DNA of 64,000 bases, taken from NCBI RefSeq assembly GCF_028751545.1, contig NZ_CP071867.1, positions 372,001 to 436,000 on the forward strand, given 5' to 3'. The notes below the pieces were generated by a model, which worked only from the letters and a program-made list of their open reading frames with translations, had not been told where the DNA came from and made no database searches. The DNA is from Gilliamella sp. B3022. GTDB taxonomy: Bacteria > Pseudomonadota > Gammaproteobacteria > Enterobacterales > Orbaceae. The position numbers and the translations under genes are program-made. Positions 1 through 9,505 of this stretch are shown here, piece after piece. How positions within the stretch are numbered: position 1 is the stretch's first letter; each line of letters opens with the position of its first letter.

Positions 1-1133
1 ATCATTGCCACAAAAGATTCCATCAGCATTGCACCGTAACCAATAAAACGAGCATCGTTTTCATTAGCCAATAATTTTGGTGTAGTACCTGAGGAAATCA
101 ATGCATGGAAACCTGAAACAGCACCACAAGCAATCGTGATAAATAAGAATGGGAATAGCGAGCCTTTCCAGACAGGACCGGTACCATCGACATATTGGGT
201 AACATCAGGCATTTTTAAATCAGGATTTAAAATAACAATACCTATTGCTAAACCCACAATTACGCCAATTTTTAAGAAAGTAGCTAAGTAATCGCGTGGT
301 GCTAAAATCAACCAAACAGGTAACATGGCAGAAACAATTGCATACCCTACAAGAACATAAGTAATTGTGGTCGCCTTGAAAGTTAACGCTGGTCCCCAAT
401 AAGGGTCATGCGCAATAACCCCACCATACCATATTGATAAGATTAATAATATTATACCAATAATTGAAACTTCCAGTACTCGTCCCGGTCGTAGCAATCG
501 CATGTAAATCCCCATAAATAAAGCAATTGGTACTGTTGAACAGACGGTAAATACGCCCCAAGGACTTTCAGCTAATGCTTTAACCACAATTAATGCTAAT
601 ACTGCAAGTATAATTAGCATAATTAAAAAGCAACCAAATAAGGCGATAGTGCCAGGAAAAGCCCCCATTTCTTCTTTGATCATTTCACCTAATGATGAAC
701 CATTACGGCGTGAAGATAAAAATAGAACCATAAAGTCTTGCACAGCACCAGCAAAAACGACCCCAGCAAGTAGCCATAGTGTGCCCGGTAAATACCCTAC
801 TTGTGCAGCAAGAACTGGACCAACTAGAGGTCCTGCACCAGCAATGGCAGCAAAATGGTGACCAAACAAGACATATTTGTTAGTTGGCACATAATTTAAA
901 CCATCATTATTAATCATTGCAGGAGTTGCGCGGGTAGGATCTAATTGCATAACGTTTGATGCAATATACAAACTGTAATAACGATATGCGACAAGGTAAA
1001 TTGATACTGATGCAGCAACAATCCATAGCGCACTAACATGTTCACCACGCCTTAAAGCAACCACAGCAAGGCAACATGCTCCAATAAGAGCTAAGATTAA
1101 CCATGGAATGTGCTTAAAGACTTTATTATTCAT
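1..1133 (-). CDS. btsT: BtsT/CstA-family pyruvate transporter (3' end outside window)
   Basis: Inner-membrane pyruvate/H+ symporter of the CstA family. The visible 377 residues start at the ATG at 1133 and run off the left edge. The N-terminus (MNNKVFKHIPWLILALIGA) and the segment AIAGAGPLVGPVLAAQVGYL at about residues 98-117 closely match E. coli BtsT (YjiY) from memory; multiple hydrophobic helices follow. The btsSR sensor/regulator genes lie directly upstream on the same strand, and a BtsR-type operator sits at 1371-1399. This context favours BtsT over the paralogue CstA. The missing C-terminus could not be inspected. Confidence 0.93.
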   Translation of the reverse strand, partial: MNNKVFKHIPWLILALIGACCLAVVALRRGEHVSALWIVAASVSIYLVAYRYYSLYIASNVMQLDPTRATPAMINNDGLNYVPTNKYVLFGHHFAAIAGAGPLVGPVLAAQVGYLPGTLWLLAGVVFAGAVQDFMVLFLSSRRNGSSLGEMIKEEMGAFPGTIALFGCFLIMLIILAVLALIVVKALAESPWGVFTVCSTVPIALFMGIYMRLLRPGRVLEVSIIGIILLILSIWYGGVIAHDPYWGPALTFKATTITYVLVGYAIVSAMLPVWLILAPRDYLATFLKIGVIVGLAIGIVILNPDLKMPDVTQYVDGTGPVWKGSLFPFLFITIACGAVSGFHALISSGTTPKLLANENDARFIGYGAMLMESFVAM

Positions 1134-1322
1134 GATCATTCTCTTCAAAAATCCAAATTAATTAGTTTGATATTTAAGTCCATCAAAACAAAGGCTATTT
1201 AACAATGACTGTAAATGATTAATAGGAATCTTCTTCATAAATAAAAGATTAAATTATCATTTTTCAATGACTTAATTTATCAACTAAAGGTCCTTTATGT
1301 TGGAGAACATAGTAAGTTTTAA

Positions 1323-1351
1323 TGTATAAAAATAGTAATATTATTTAAGTT
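1323..1351 (-). promoter_or_regulatory. Candidate btsT promoter
   Basis: On the minus strand a TATACA -10-like hexamer (1323-1328) follows a poor -35 (AACTTA, 1346-1351) at 17 bp. It lies downstream of the BtsR-type operator. A weak -35 is expected for an activator-dependent promoter. The rest of the 303-bp gap (1134-1436) is an AT-rich leader with no ORF. Tentative. Confidence 0.3.
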
Positions 1352-1370
1352 TTAGGTTGGATTAAGACTA

Positions 1371-1399
1371 TGAGTGGTCAAAATTAGACATTAAGCGGT
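1371..1399 (-). promoter_or_regulatory. BtsR (LytTR) operator: two direct repeats upstream of btsT
   Basis: Read on the minus strand this is ACCGCTTA, 13 bp, ACCACTCA. As I recall it, the E. coli BtsR site is a direct repeat of ACC[G/A]CT[C/T]A separated by 13 bp, so both half-sites and the spacing fit exactly. It lies about 240 bp upstream of the btsT start and just downstream of the btsR stop. LytTR regulators bind such direct repeats and activate transcription. Confidence 0.8.
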
Positions 1400-1436
1400 A
1401 AAATAAACATCAATCAATAGGCTTTTAAGTCAGTTG

Positions 1437-2156
1437 TTATAGCCTTAACAAGGCTTTAAGAAATTTTAGGTAACGGCGACTAACCGGAACAGAAATATCA
1501 TTGATAAAAATTACATCTACACCGCCAGCATCATTAAAACGGATTTCTTTAAGTTTTTTTAAATTAACAAGATATTGTCGATGGCAGCGAATTAAAGGTG
1601 TTTTGTCTTCAAGTGTTTTTAAGGTTAATTCTGTGTAATATTCATTATTGGATTGATTGAAAACATAAATCCCACTGATTTTCGATGAAACATAAAAGAC
1701 ATCCTCTAGGTTTAATAAATAAATTCGATTATGCCCAATGCATGGAATGTATTTTAGATTCTGATTTATCTCTTCTGATTCATTGATCTTTCTTGATAAG
1801 CTTTGATGATGTAAACGATGTAAAGTTTTATTTAATCTTTCTTGCTCAACAGGTTTAAGGAGATAATCAAAGGCTTGTTCTTCAAATGCCTTGATAGCAA
1901 ATTCGCCATAAGCCGTTAGAAATACGATCCTAGGCATGGTTTGTGGGTTAAGCATAGATAACATTTCAATGCCGTTTATTTTTGGCATTTGGATATCCAA
2001 AAAAACAACATCAGGTTGCAGACGATGAATTTCACGTATTGCTTCCATAGCATTATTACACTCAGCAATAATAGAAATTTGAGGATCGTTTTCTAATAAA
2101 CAACGTAAATTTTCGCGTGCGGGTAATTCATCATCAACAATAATAACTTTTAGCAT
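1437..2156 (-). CDS. btsR: LytTR-family response regulator BtsR
   Basis: Response regulator of the pyruvate-sensing BtsS/BtsR system. The receiver domain occupies residues 1-120, with the acidic pair D8/D9, phospho-acceptor D54 in VFLDIQMP and the conserved Lys in DYLLKP. A LytTR DNA-binding domain fills residues 135-239, including the signature RCHRQYLVNL. Its 239 residues match E. coli BtsR along the whole length. The start overlaps the btsS stop by 7 bp, indicating translational coupling. The direct-repeat operator at 1371-1399 lies between this gene and the transporter gene, so its target appears to be the neighbouring btsT. Confidence 0.95.
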   Translation of the reverse strand: MLKVIIVDDELPARENLRCLLENDPQISIIAECNNAMEAIREIHRLQPDVVFLDIQMPKINGIEMLSMLNPQTMPRIVFLTAYGEFAIKAFEEQAFDYLLKPVEQERLNKTLHRLHHQSLSRKINESEEINQNLKYIPCIGHNRIYLLNLEDVFYVSSKISGIYVFNQSNNEYYTELTLKTLEDKTPLIRCHRQYLVNLKKLKEIRFNDAGGVDVIFINDISVPVSRRYLKFLKALLRL

Positions 2157-3850
2157 TGAACCTTCGTATCCTTTTGCAACGGCAAGATTAACATCACTTT
2201 CGTATATTCATCCGATTTACATTCTATCTTGATACCGTATTTTTCACCATAACGAATCTTGATCCGTTTATCGACAAGATTTAGACCTAATCCATGGTTA
2301 TCTTTTTTATTTTCACAATAATTACCTGCATTATCAATAATTTCTATTATTATTGATTGACTCTTGTCATAAGCACGTATAATTACTTTTCCTACTCCGA
2401 TCAATTGTGAAGTACCATGTTTTATTGCATTTTCAACAATGGGTTGTAATGAAAACGCCGGCAATTGTACACATTCTAATTCGGATGGGATATCAATTTC
2501 GATAGTCAATTGATCCATAAATCGCATTTTTTCAATTTGTAGGTAGGCGTTAACATGCTCAAGCTCATCTTTTAAAGTGACTATTTCTTCGGTCATTTTT
2601 AAGTTTTTTCGAAAAAACGTAGATAAATTTTGCACTAATTGCGAAGCTTGTGTTTTATCACGGCGAATGACTGCAAGCAAAGTATTTAAAGCATTAAATA
2701 AAAAATGAGGATTCACTTGCGCATGCAGTAATTTAATTTCTGTTTTGGAAAGCAGTTGTTTATAGTATTCATACTTACCGGCTAGAATTTGGGCGGATAA
2801 TAGGCTGGCTATACCTTCTCCGAGAGTTCGATTTATTGAGCTAAATAAGGTATTTTTTGCTTCGTACAGTTTAATGGTACCAACAACAGTATTATTTTCA
2901 CCTCTCAGTGGTATAACGAGTGTTGAACCTAAGCGACAACCTTTACTTATGGAACATTGATAAGGTTGATGTGCACCATCAAGATATTGTACTTCATTCC
3001 TTTCAATCGCCTTAAAAGTGCTATTAGAGGTTATTAGTGTTCCTGGTTTATGATGATCATCCCCAATACCTATAAAAGCTAATATTTTTTCTCGATCAGT
3101 AATTGATACCGCACCAATATCAAGTTGCTGATAAATGATTTGAGCAACTTTAGTACTATTGCACTGGTTAAAACCATCGCGCAACAAACCTTCAGTACTA
3201 ACAGCAATTTTTAATGCTCTGGCTGAAAAAGCTGAAGTATATCTATCAAATATTGCCCGTCTATCTAATAAAATCCGCATGAACATCGCCGCTCCAATAC
3301 TATTGGCAATTATCATCGGTGCGGCAATACTTCTAACTATATGCAAAACGACATCAAAGGGTCGAGAAATGGCTAGCACTATTGTCATTTCAAGTGTTTC
3401 AACCAATAATCCTAAAATACCAACTAAAAAAGGATTGTAGATAAGATCGACCCGTCCTTTTTTCATTAATAAGTAGTGAACCAGACCACTTAATAAACCG
3501 GTTAAAATAGTTGATAACATACAACTTTCAGCAGTAATACCGCCCATTAAATAACGATAAAATCCACCTGTAATACCAACAAGTAATCCAACAATTGGTC
3601 CACCAAGAAGTCCTCCCAAAATAGCGCCTATCGCTCGCGTATTGGCAATCGTGTCTTCAATATGCAAGCCAAAATAGCTTCCCATAATACAAAATAAAGA
3701 AAAGATACAATAACAAACTAGTTTGTAAGGTAAATGTACAGTAACTTGCATAAGAGGAATAACAATTGGTGTTTTACTTAGCAAATAAGCAATCACTAAG
3801 TAAACACACATTTGTTCTAGTAGCTGTAAGACAAGATCAAATTCGAACAT
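2150..3850 (-). CDS. btsS: LytS-family sensor histidine kinase BtsS
   Basis: Membrane sensor kinase for extracellular pyruvate. The first 200 residues form the 5TM-5TMR_LYT membrane domain, followed by a GAF-like domain (roughly 220-360) and a His-kinase/HATPase module. The phosphorylated His lies in LLHAQVNPHFLFNALNT, around residue 380; an N-box (PIVENAIKHG) and a G-box (GLGLNLVDKR) are visible. The length of 566 residues is close to E. coli BtsS (about 561). It overlaps btsR downstream, and only 53 bp separate it from the upstream bglX stop, with no obvious terminator, so btsSR may partly be transcribed from bglX. Confidence 0.94.
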   Translation of the reverse strand: MFEFDLVLQLLEQMCVYLVIAYLLSKTPIVIPLMQVTVHLPYKLVCYCIFSLFCIMGSYFGLHIEDTIANTRAIGAILGGLLGGPIVGLLVGITGGFYRYLMGGITAESCMLSTILTGLLSGLVHYLLMKKGRVDLIYNPFLVGILGLLVETLEMTIVLAISRPFDVVLHIVRSIAAPMIIANSIGAAMFMRILLDRRAIFDRYTSAFSARALKIAVSTEGLLRDGFNQCNSTKVAQIIYQQLDIGAVSITDREKILAFIGIGDDHHKPGTLITSNSTFKAIERNEVQYLDGAHQPYQCSISKGCRLGSTLVIPLRGENNTVVGTIKLYEAKNTLFSSINRTLGEGIASLLSAQILAGKYEYYKQLLSKTEIKLLHAQVNPHFLFNALNTLLAVIRRDKTQASQLVQNLSTFFRKNLKMTEEIVTLKDELEHVNAYLQIEKMRFMDQLTIEIDIPSELECVQLPAFSLQPIVENAIKHGTSQLIGVGKVIIRAYDKSQSIIIEIIDNAGNYCENKKDNHGLGLNLVDKRIKIRYGEKYGIKIECKSDEYTKVMLILPLQKDTKVQC

Positions 3851-3903
3851 AATATTGCTACCAAATCGAAACGGTCAAAAAATTTCGATAAAAGATTGCC
3901 GAT

Positions 3904-6180
3904 TTATTTATCTAATAAAGAAAATGTCTGTTTATTCTGAGTTGTCGAGTCAAAACCAACGAACACATTAAATTTACCCGATTCGGCAACATATTGCATT
4001 TTATCATTCCAAAATTTTAACATGTCATATTTGATGACAAATTTTACTTGACCTTTTTCATGCGGTTTTAACGTAATATTGTCAAAACCGACAAGCTGCT
4101 TGACAGGACGGCTGACCGATGCAGTAATATCTTGTAAATACAGTTGTACTGTTTGTGTTCCTGATCTTTCGCCAATGTTTTCAACATTAGCAGTGACAAT
4201 AATCTCACTGTTCTTAGTCATTTCAGTGTTGGACAGAACAAAATCAATGTTAAAATTGGTATAACTCAAACCGTAACCAAATGGGAATAATGGTTCGTTA
4301 GGGCTATCAAAGTAGGAAGTTGTATATTTACCCATATTTTCAATTCCCCTAGGTCGCCCCGTGTTTAAATGGCTATAATAAACAGGGATCTGCCCAACAT
4401 TAAGAGGAAAAGAGATAGGTAATTTTCCCGAAGGGTTATAATCACCAAATAATACATCAGCGATAGCATTACCTCCTTCTGTGCCTAAATACCATGTTTC
4501 AAGCATAGCATCAGCTTGGGCATACTCTTCGTTTAATGTTAATGGACGTCCATTCATTAAAGCAATCACTAATGGTTTACCTGTCGCTTTTAAAGCTTTA
4601 ATTAACTGTTTTTGGCTAATTGGTAAAGATATATCTGTTCGGCTTGATGACTCGTGCGCCATACCTTGAGCTTCACCAACAAATGCAATTATGACATCGG
4701 CTTTTTTTGCTTTTAGAACCGCTTCATCTATCATTTTATCCGCAGGTCGATTATCAAATTTGGTCGTTTGTTCATATAAATTTAAAAAGCGATATAAATT
4801 AGCATCATTTGATAGATTTGCTCCAAAGGCATAATTTACTGAATGGACATTATTCACCGCATGTTTAATGCCTTCTAGTGGTGTTACCGCTAAATCAGCT
4901 CGACCTGCCCCTGACCAACTACCCAAAATATCACGTTTTGAATCAGCTAACGGACCCACTACAGCAATCTTTGCATTTTTAGAGATTGGCAAAATGTTAT
5001 TGCTATTTTTTAATAAGACAATACTACGACGAGCAACCTCTCTTGCTTCTTGACGATGCAAACGGTTATCAGCAAACATGGTAGTGCTATCTAAGTGAGG
5101 ATCTAAATTTCGGTGAGGATTATGAAATAATCCCATATCATATTTAAGTTCGAGTACATGACGACAAGCCTGATTAACTTGAGCTTCAGTAACTGCACCT
5201 TCTTTAATCAATTCGGGTAAAAATTGTAAAAAATATTCATCGTTCATGCTCATATCAATCCCGGCATTAATAGCAACACGCACGGCATCTTTCGGATCGC
5301 TTGCCACACCATGATTAATAAGTTCGCGTATTGCACCATGGTCACTCACTACAACACCATTAAAATGCCACTTATCACGAAGTATTTCCGTTAAGAGCCA
5401 GTGATTAGCTGTTGCTGGAATACCATTAACACTGACTAACGCAACCATAACAGCACGGCTACCTGCATCAATAGCCGCTTTATAAGGCACCAAATATTCT
5501 TGGAACATTTTACGTTCACTCATGTCAGTACTGTTATACTCACGTCCCCCTTCAACAGCTCCATAAAGAGCAAAATGCTTAACCGAAGTCACTAACGATT
5601 TTTTATCTGCCAACGATTGTTTTTGCATCTTTTCTACAAAAATCCGTCCAGCTTCTGACGTTAAATAAGGATCTTCCCCAAAACCTTCAGAAACACGCCC
5701 CCATCTTGGATCTCGGGTAATATCAACCATAGGAGCCCAAGTAATATTTAATCCATCGGATGTGGCTTCATCAGCCGAGACGTCAGCCACTTTACCAATG
5801 GCATGACGATCCCAAGTTGCGGCTATGCCTAAATTGATAGGAAATACTGTTCTATGACCATGAATTATATCAAAACCCAGTAATAGTGGAATTTTATTGG
5901 GGGATTTTAAAGCGCGATCTTGCATCTGTGATAGATCAGGTTCGACAATGGTATTAAATATTCCCCCAATCTCTCCTGCTTCAATTTCATCGAGCGTCTT
6001 GCTAAGTGTCTGTTCATCACCCACACTAATTAAACGCAGTTGACCAACTTTTTCTTTAATGGTCATTTTGGATAATAGATCATCAATAAAGCGTTTTTTT
6101 TCTTCGCTTTGAGTTTGTTGTGCTAACAGACTCCCAGAAAAGGCGATAAGAAATAAAAGTGTCGCTATTTTTTTTATCAT
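3904..6180 (-). CDS. bglX: Periplasmic beta-glucosidase, GH3
   Basis: Hydrolyses beta-glucosides in the periplasm. A signal peptide with a hydrophobic core (about residues 5-18) ends near LLAQQ. A GH3 N-terminal domain (about 30-365) carries the catalytic nucleophile D280 in VVVSDHGAI and the substrate-site KH at 201-202. The C-terminal GH3 domain and a terminal fibronectin-III-like domain (about 670-745) follow. The 758 residues compare with about 765 in E. coli BglX. The gene lies directly upstream of btsSR on the same strand, which is not the E. coli arrangement. The 228 bp upstream (6181-6408) show no clear promoter or operator. Confidence 0.94.
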   Translation of the reverse strand: MIKKIATLLFLIAFSGSLLAQQTQSEEKKRFIDDLLSKMTIKEKVGQLRLISVGDEQTLSKTLDEIEAGEIGGIFNTIVEPDLSQMQDRALKSPNKIPLLLGFDIIHGHRTVFPINLGIAATWDRHAIGKVADVSADEATSDGLNITWAPMVDITRDPRWGRVSEGFGEDPYLTSEAGRIFVEKMQKQSLADKKSLVTSVKHFALYGAVEGGREYNSTDMSERKMFQEYLVPYKAAIDAGSRAVMVALVSVNGIPATANHWLLTEILRDKWHFNGVVVSDHGAIRELINHGVASDPKDAVRVAINAGIDMSMNDEYFLQFLPELIKEGAVTEAQVNQACRHVLELKYDMGLFHNPHRNLDPHLDSTTMFADNRLHRQEAREVARRSIVLLKNSNNILPISKNAKIAVVGPLADSKRDILGSWSGAGRADLAVTPLEGIKHAVNNVHSVNYAFGANLSNDANLYRFLNLYEQTTKFDNRPADKMIDEAVLKAKKADVIIAFVGEAQGMAHESSSRTDISLPISQKQLIKALKATGKPLVIALMNGRPLTLNEEYAQADAMLETWYLGTEGGNAIADVLFGDYNPSGKLPISFPLNVGQIPVYYSHLNTGRPRGIENMGKYTTSYFDSPNEPLFPFGYGLSYTNFNIDFVLSNTEMTKNSEIIVTANVENIGERSGTQTVQLYLQDITASVSRPVKQLVGFDNITLKPHEKGQVKFVIKYDMLKFWNDKMQYVAESGKFNVFVGFDSTTQNKQTFSLLDK

Positions 6181-6368
6181 AATATTTTTTATTTAAGAGG
6201 ATAGATTAATGAATAGCATAACGCATTCATTGAAGAAAATCTTACTTTATAAGCATTGATTTTCATATTTAAGACGCTTTAGCAATGGTTATTTTAAATT
6301 TTTATACTAAAACGTATAGTTAACCTCAAACTTTTTGACAACAATAAATTTATTTGTTAAAGGTTAAC

Positions 6369-6390
6369 TTTGTCGACTAACGTCGACAAA
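6369..6390 (-). terminator. Stem-loop after yajQ, possible terminator
   Basis: A perfect 9-bp stem (TTTGTCGAC / GTCGACAAA) with a 4-nt loop lies 19 bp past the yajQ stop. There is no T run on the minus strand, so intrinsic termination is uncertain; it may protect the mRNA 3' end instead. Confidence 0.4.
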
Positions 6391-6408
6391 AATGAACATT
6401 AATTTTGA

Positions 6409-6900
6409 TTAGTCTCTAAAATTAGTAAACTGGAATGGTTGTCCAAATTCTCCATTTCGCACTAAAGTCATAGTAGCTTGTAAATCGTCCCGAGATTTAC
6501 CCGTAACTCGTACTTGCTCACCTTGCACTTGAGCCTGTACTTTTATTTTGCTATCTTTAATGGTCTTTACAATTTTCTTGGCTAACTCTTTATCAATTCC
6601 TTGTTTAAGCTTAACAGTCATACTGTACAGTTTACCACTGTGTTCCATTTCTTCTGGAATTTCTAAAGCACCGCCATCAATACCACGCTTGGCTAACTTA
6701 TCACGTAAAATATCGAGCAATTGTTGTACTTGGAAGTCAGATTGACTTGTCGCTTTGATTGTTTCATTTTTTTCATTTAATTCAAACGATGCTTCAACGT
6801 TTTTGAAATCCCAACGGGTTGCCAATTCTCGTGTAGCATTTTCAACGCCGTTTTTAACTTCAGGCATTTGTATCTCAGAGACAATATCAAAAGAAGGCAT
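6409..6900 (-). CDS. yajQ: YajQ-family nucleotide-binding protein
   Basis: Small cytosolic protein of two ferredoxin-like folds. Family members bind nucleotides, and some bind cyclic di-GMP. The 163-residue length and the N-terminus ([20 protein letters not shown]) are typical, as is the C-terminal segment [12 protein letters not shown]. An AGGAG ribosome-binding site (minus strand, about 6903-6907) precedes the start. It appears monocistronic, with dapD upstream across a 104-bp gap. The physiological role is not settled for this family. Confidence 0.93.
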   Translation of the reverse strand: MPSFDIVSEIQMPEVKNGVENATRELATRWDFKNVEASFELNEKNETIKATSQSDFQVQQLLDILRDKLAKRGIDGGALEIPEEMEHSGKLYSMTVKLKQGIDKELAKKIVKTIKDSKIKVQAQVQGEQVRVTGKSRDDLQATMTLVRNGEFGQPFQFTNFRD

Positions 6901-7004
6901 AAACTCTCCTCTTATAATGGTTATAAAAATAATTAGATTTAAGAATGAATAAAATATCAGCCGCCTTTCTAATTAGGCGGCATGTAAAGACGATGACAGC
7001 TAAA

Positions 7005-7829
7005 TTAATCGATAGTACGTAGTAGTTCGTTAATACCTACTTTACCTAATGTTTTTGCATCTACTTTTTTAACAATGACTGCACAATATAGGCTATATTT
7101 GCCATCTTTAGTGGGTAAGTTACCTGACACTACAACTGAACCTGCTGGTACACGACCATAATGGACTTCACCTGTTGCACGATCATAAATTTTAGTGCTC
7201 TGTCCAATAAATACGCCCATTGAGATTACACTACCTTCTTCAACAATCACACCTTCAACGATTTCACTACGTGCACCAATAAAACAGTTATCTTCAATTA
7301 TTGTTGGATTAGCTTGTAATGGTTCTAATACACCACCAATACCCACACCACCTGATAAATGGACATTTTTACCAATTTGTGCACAAGATCCAACTGTTAC
7401 CCAAGTGTCAACCATAGTACCTTCATCAACATATGCACCAATGTTAACATAAGATGGCATTAAAACGGTGTTACGTGCCACATAAGCACCTTTACGCGCA
7501 ATAGCGGATGGCACAACACGAAAACCTTCTTGCTGGAATCGAGCTTCATCATAATCGGCAAATTTTAATGGTACTTTATCGTAATAATTCGTTGCACCAC
7601 CATTAATAAGTTGGTTTTCATTAATACGGAAAGAGAGCAACACCGCTTTTTTTAACCATTGATGAGTCACCCAATTGCCATTAATCTTTTCCGCAACACG
7701 CATCTTACCGCTGTCTAATAAAGCGATACATTGATTAATTGCGTCACGTGTTACTGCATCAACATTTGATGGAGTGATTTCTGCGCGGCGTTCAAAGGCT
7801 GCGTCGATAATAGTTTGTAATTGTTGCAT
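7005..7829 (-). CDS. dapD: Tetrahydrodipicolinate N-succinyltransferase
   Basis: Transfers succinyl from succinyl-CoA to 2,3,4,5-tetrahydrodipicolinate in the succinylase branch of lysine and meso-diaminopimelate synthesis. The 274 residues equal the E. coli length. Hexapeptide repeats of the left-handed beta-helix occupy roughly residues 105-225, with the conserved stretch [14 protein letters not shown] near 160-173. It is transcribed divergently from the prepilin cluster across a 215-bp gap. No operon partner is adjacent. Confidence 0.97.
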   Translation of the reverse strand: MQQLQTIIDAAFERRAEITPSNVDAVTRDAINQCIALLDSGKMRVAEKINGNWVTHQWLKKAVLLSFRINENQLINGGATNYYDKVPLKFADYDEARFQQEGFRVVPSAIARKGAYVARNTVLMPSYVNIGAYVDEGTMVDTWVTVGSCAQIGKNVHLSGGVGIGGVLEPLQANPTIIEDNCFIGARSEIVEGVIVEEGSVISMGVFIGQSTKIYDRATGEVHYGRVPAGSVVVSGNLPTKDGKYSLYCAVIVKKVDAKTLGKVGINELLRTID

Positions 7830-8044
7830 CTCGAGTTTCCTTTACTTATAAGTCCGTTACTAAATATAAAATGGATAAACAGTATAATATAATCTTCCTT
7901 GCTTTTTAAGTGGTTTGTCATCGCCAATAAGTTCAGTGAGAAAAAAATACAATTTATTTGGAACAAATCACACAGATTTTTCCTTCCTAAAAAACATTTG
8001 TAGAGTAAATTGTACAATTATCCATATCAGTTTTAAGCACAAAA

Positions 8045-8527
8045 ATGATTATGCATGCTCAAGGTTTTTCATTACTCGAACTTTTAATAGTTATAGGCAT
8101 TAGCTCTATTCTTGCAACTGTGGGAATTCATCATTGGAAAGCTATTCAACTTCGTAATGAATTAGTTTCAACAACACAACAATTGGCTCACTTTTTAAAT
8201 GAAGTTCAGGTAAAAGCTTATACCGAAAATCAAAATTATAAACTTTTTGTTTTTTCATCTCCTTGGTGTTTAACCATTACATCCGAAGAACGCCCCACAT
8301 CTTGTAAACAAGGTGCATTGCAATTTATCAAACCAAATAATACTGTAAAAATTAGTGGATTAACTGAAAAAAAACATATTTATTTTTGGGGAAGACGCAA
8401 TATGGCACAATCATTTTCCTTAGAGCTATCTAATGAAATTGGTAAAAGTAAAGTTTTTGTCTCATACCGTGGGCGTATTCGATTTTGCCAGTTGAACAGT
8501 TATTTACCGAGTTTACCGCCATGTTAA
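8045..8527 (+). CDS. ppdA: Minor prepilin, PpdA-like (GspH type)
   Basis: Type IV pilin-like protein, first of four overlapping prepilin genes. The leader MIMHAQG is cut by prepilin peptidase before FSLLELLIVIGISS, with the characteristic Glu at mature position 5 and a hydrophobic helix. The start could be the ATG at 8045 or 8051; both leave a short leader. Two Cys pairs in the C-terminal half suggest disulphides. In E. coli the same set (ppdA-ppdB-ygdB-ppdC) precedes recC; here the cluster stands alone. Assignment to PpdA rests mainly on order. Confidence 0.8.
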   Translation: MIMHAQGFSLLELLIVIGISSILATVGIHHWKAIQLRNELVSTTQQLAHFLNEVQVKAYTENQNYKLFVFSSPWCLTITSEERPTSCKQGALQFIKPNNTVKISGLTEKKHIYFWGRRNMAQSFSLELSNEIGKSKVFVSYRGRIRFCQLNSYLPSLPPC

Positions 8528-9099
8528 AGGCGTTAGGATTTTCATTATATGAAATGTTAATTAGCATTACTTTAGTAAGTTTGATTGTGATAGGGATAAC
8601 ATCTTTTTATAATAAATTACAACAAAATACATTGCATCATTACCAAATAATGCATTTGCAACAAACTATTAAGCAAGCATTAGTTGGTTTATCAAAAGAC
8701 ATCAAACGAGCGGGATTTATTGCCGATGATCCAACTAAAATGAAAAAAAGTGCTTTTGAAATAGTTGGCTCTCTAAACTGTATGATTATTCGATATGATA
8801 GTGAAATTCGCCATGATTGGATCGACGATCCTTGGAACTTAAACAATTCGGATATATTTACTTACCGTTTCAAAAATAATAATGTTGAATACAGAACTGG
8901 AGCAGTAAATTGCAAAGAGACCAAATGGGAAAAATTATTCGATCCTGCTGAAATTAAAGTAACAAAATTTGATATCAAACAGAAAAATAACACAATTGAA
9001 TTATCAATTGGAGCTGAATTAAAAAAACACAAACATGTTAAATATCAAATAACAAAAATAATCAAAAATGAAAATCTATTTAAGACTGCATCAGAATAA
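8521..9099 (+). CDS. ppdB: Minor prepilin, PpdB-like
   Basis: Second prepilin of the cluster. I chose the ATG at 8521, which overlaps the previous stop by 7 bp and gives a clean leader MLKALG before FSLYEMLISITLVSL. A longer reading from 8485 would put 12 extra residues before the leader. The mature protein (about 187 residues) has a Cys pair in the middle. In E. coli-type clusters these minor pilins prime or cap pilus-like filaments used in DNA uptake; that role is by family analogy. Overlap with both neighbours indicates one transcript. Confidence 0.8.
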   Translation: MLKALGFSLYEMLISITLVSLIVIGITSFYNKLQQNTLHHYQIMHLQQTIKQALVGLSKDIKRAGFIADDPTKMKKSAFEIVGSLNCMIIRYDSEIRHDWIDDPWNLNNSDIFTYRFKNNNVEYRTGAVNCKETKWEKLFDPAEIKVTKFDIKQKNNTIELSIGAELKKHKHVKYQITKIIKNENLFKTASE

Positions 9100-9505
9100 T
9101 GAAAATGGTTTTAGCGCTATTATCATGGTCGTTATTTTAATGGTCATTGGATTATTCTTATTAACGAATTTTAATCTATTACTGATTTCTTGGCAGAAAA
9201 CTGTTGTTATGGAAAATCGCTATTATCGACAGTTTAATCAAGCAAGTTCAGCATTGAATTGGGCTTTAACACAGGATTGGCAAACACCAACAAAACATTG
9301 GCAATGCTTAACAGACTCAAAATACCATTTAAAAGCTTGTGTAAAAAAATCACTGCTAAAAGTAGATAATTATCAACTTTTACGAAGTGAAGCTGATGGT
9401 TTCTTTTTATATTCGCTTGCACATTTAAATGGTACAAAACTTGTTGTAGAAAAAGGTCATTGGTTAGATTACTGTCCGGAGAAAAGAAGCAGTGATTGTG
9501 AATAA
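9068..9505 (+). CDS. ygdB: YgdB-like prepilin (GspK/PilX-like)
   Basis: Third cluster gene; it overlaps ppdB by 32 bp. The leader is long (MKIYLRLHQNNENG) and the processed end is FSAIIMVVILMVIGLFLL. The usual Glu at mature position 5 is absent, as in GspK-like tip pilins, which favours a tip position. There are four Cys in the C-terminal region, including CLTDSKYHLKAC. 145 residues. The name follows gene order and general form. Confidence 0.75.
   Translation: MKIYLRLHQNNENGFSAIIMVVILMVIGLFLLTNFNLLLISWQKTVVMENRYYRQFNQASSALNWALTQDWQTPTKHWQCLTDSKYHLKACVKKSLLKVDNYQLLRSEADGFFLYSLAHLNGTKLVVEKGHWLDYCPEKRSSDCE

Noticed and set aside
7957-7972. CRP or CRP-S (Sxy-dependent) site before the prepilin cluster
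   Set aside because: Only one half-site (TCACA) is good; the partner TTTGG does not fit either TGTGA or TGCGA.
7751-8017. 88-residue minus-strand ORF upstream of dapD
   Set aside because: It overlaps the dapD 5' end in another frame, is rich in Phe/Leu/Asn from AT-rich DNA, and matches no family.
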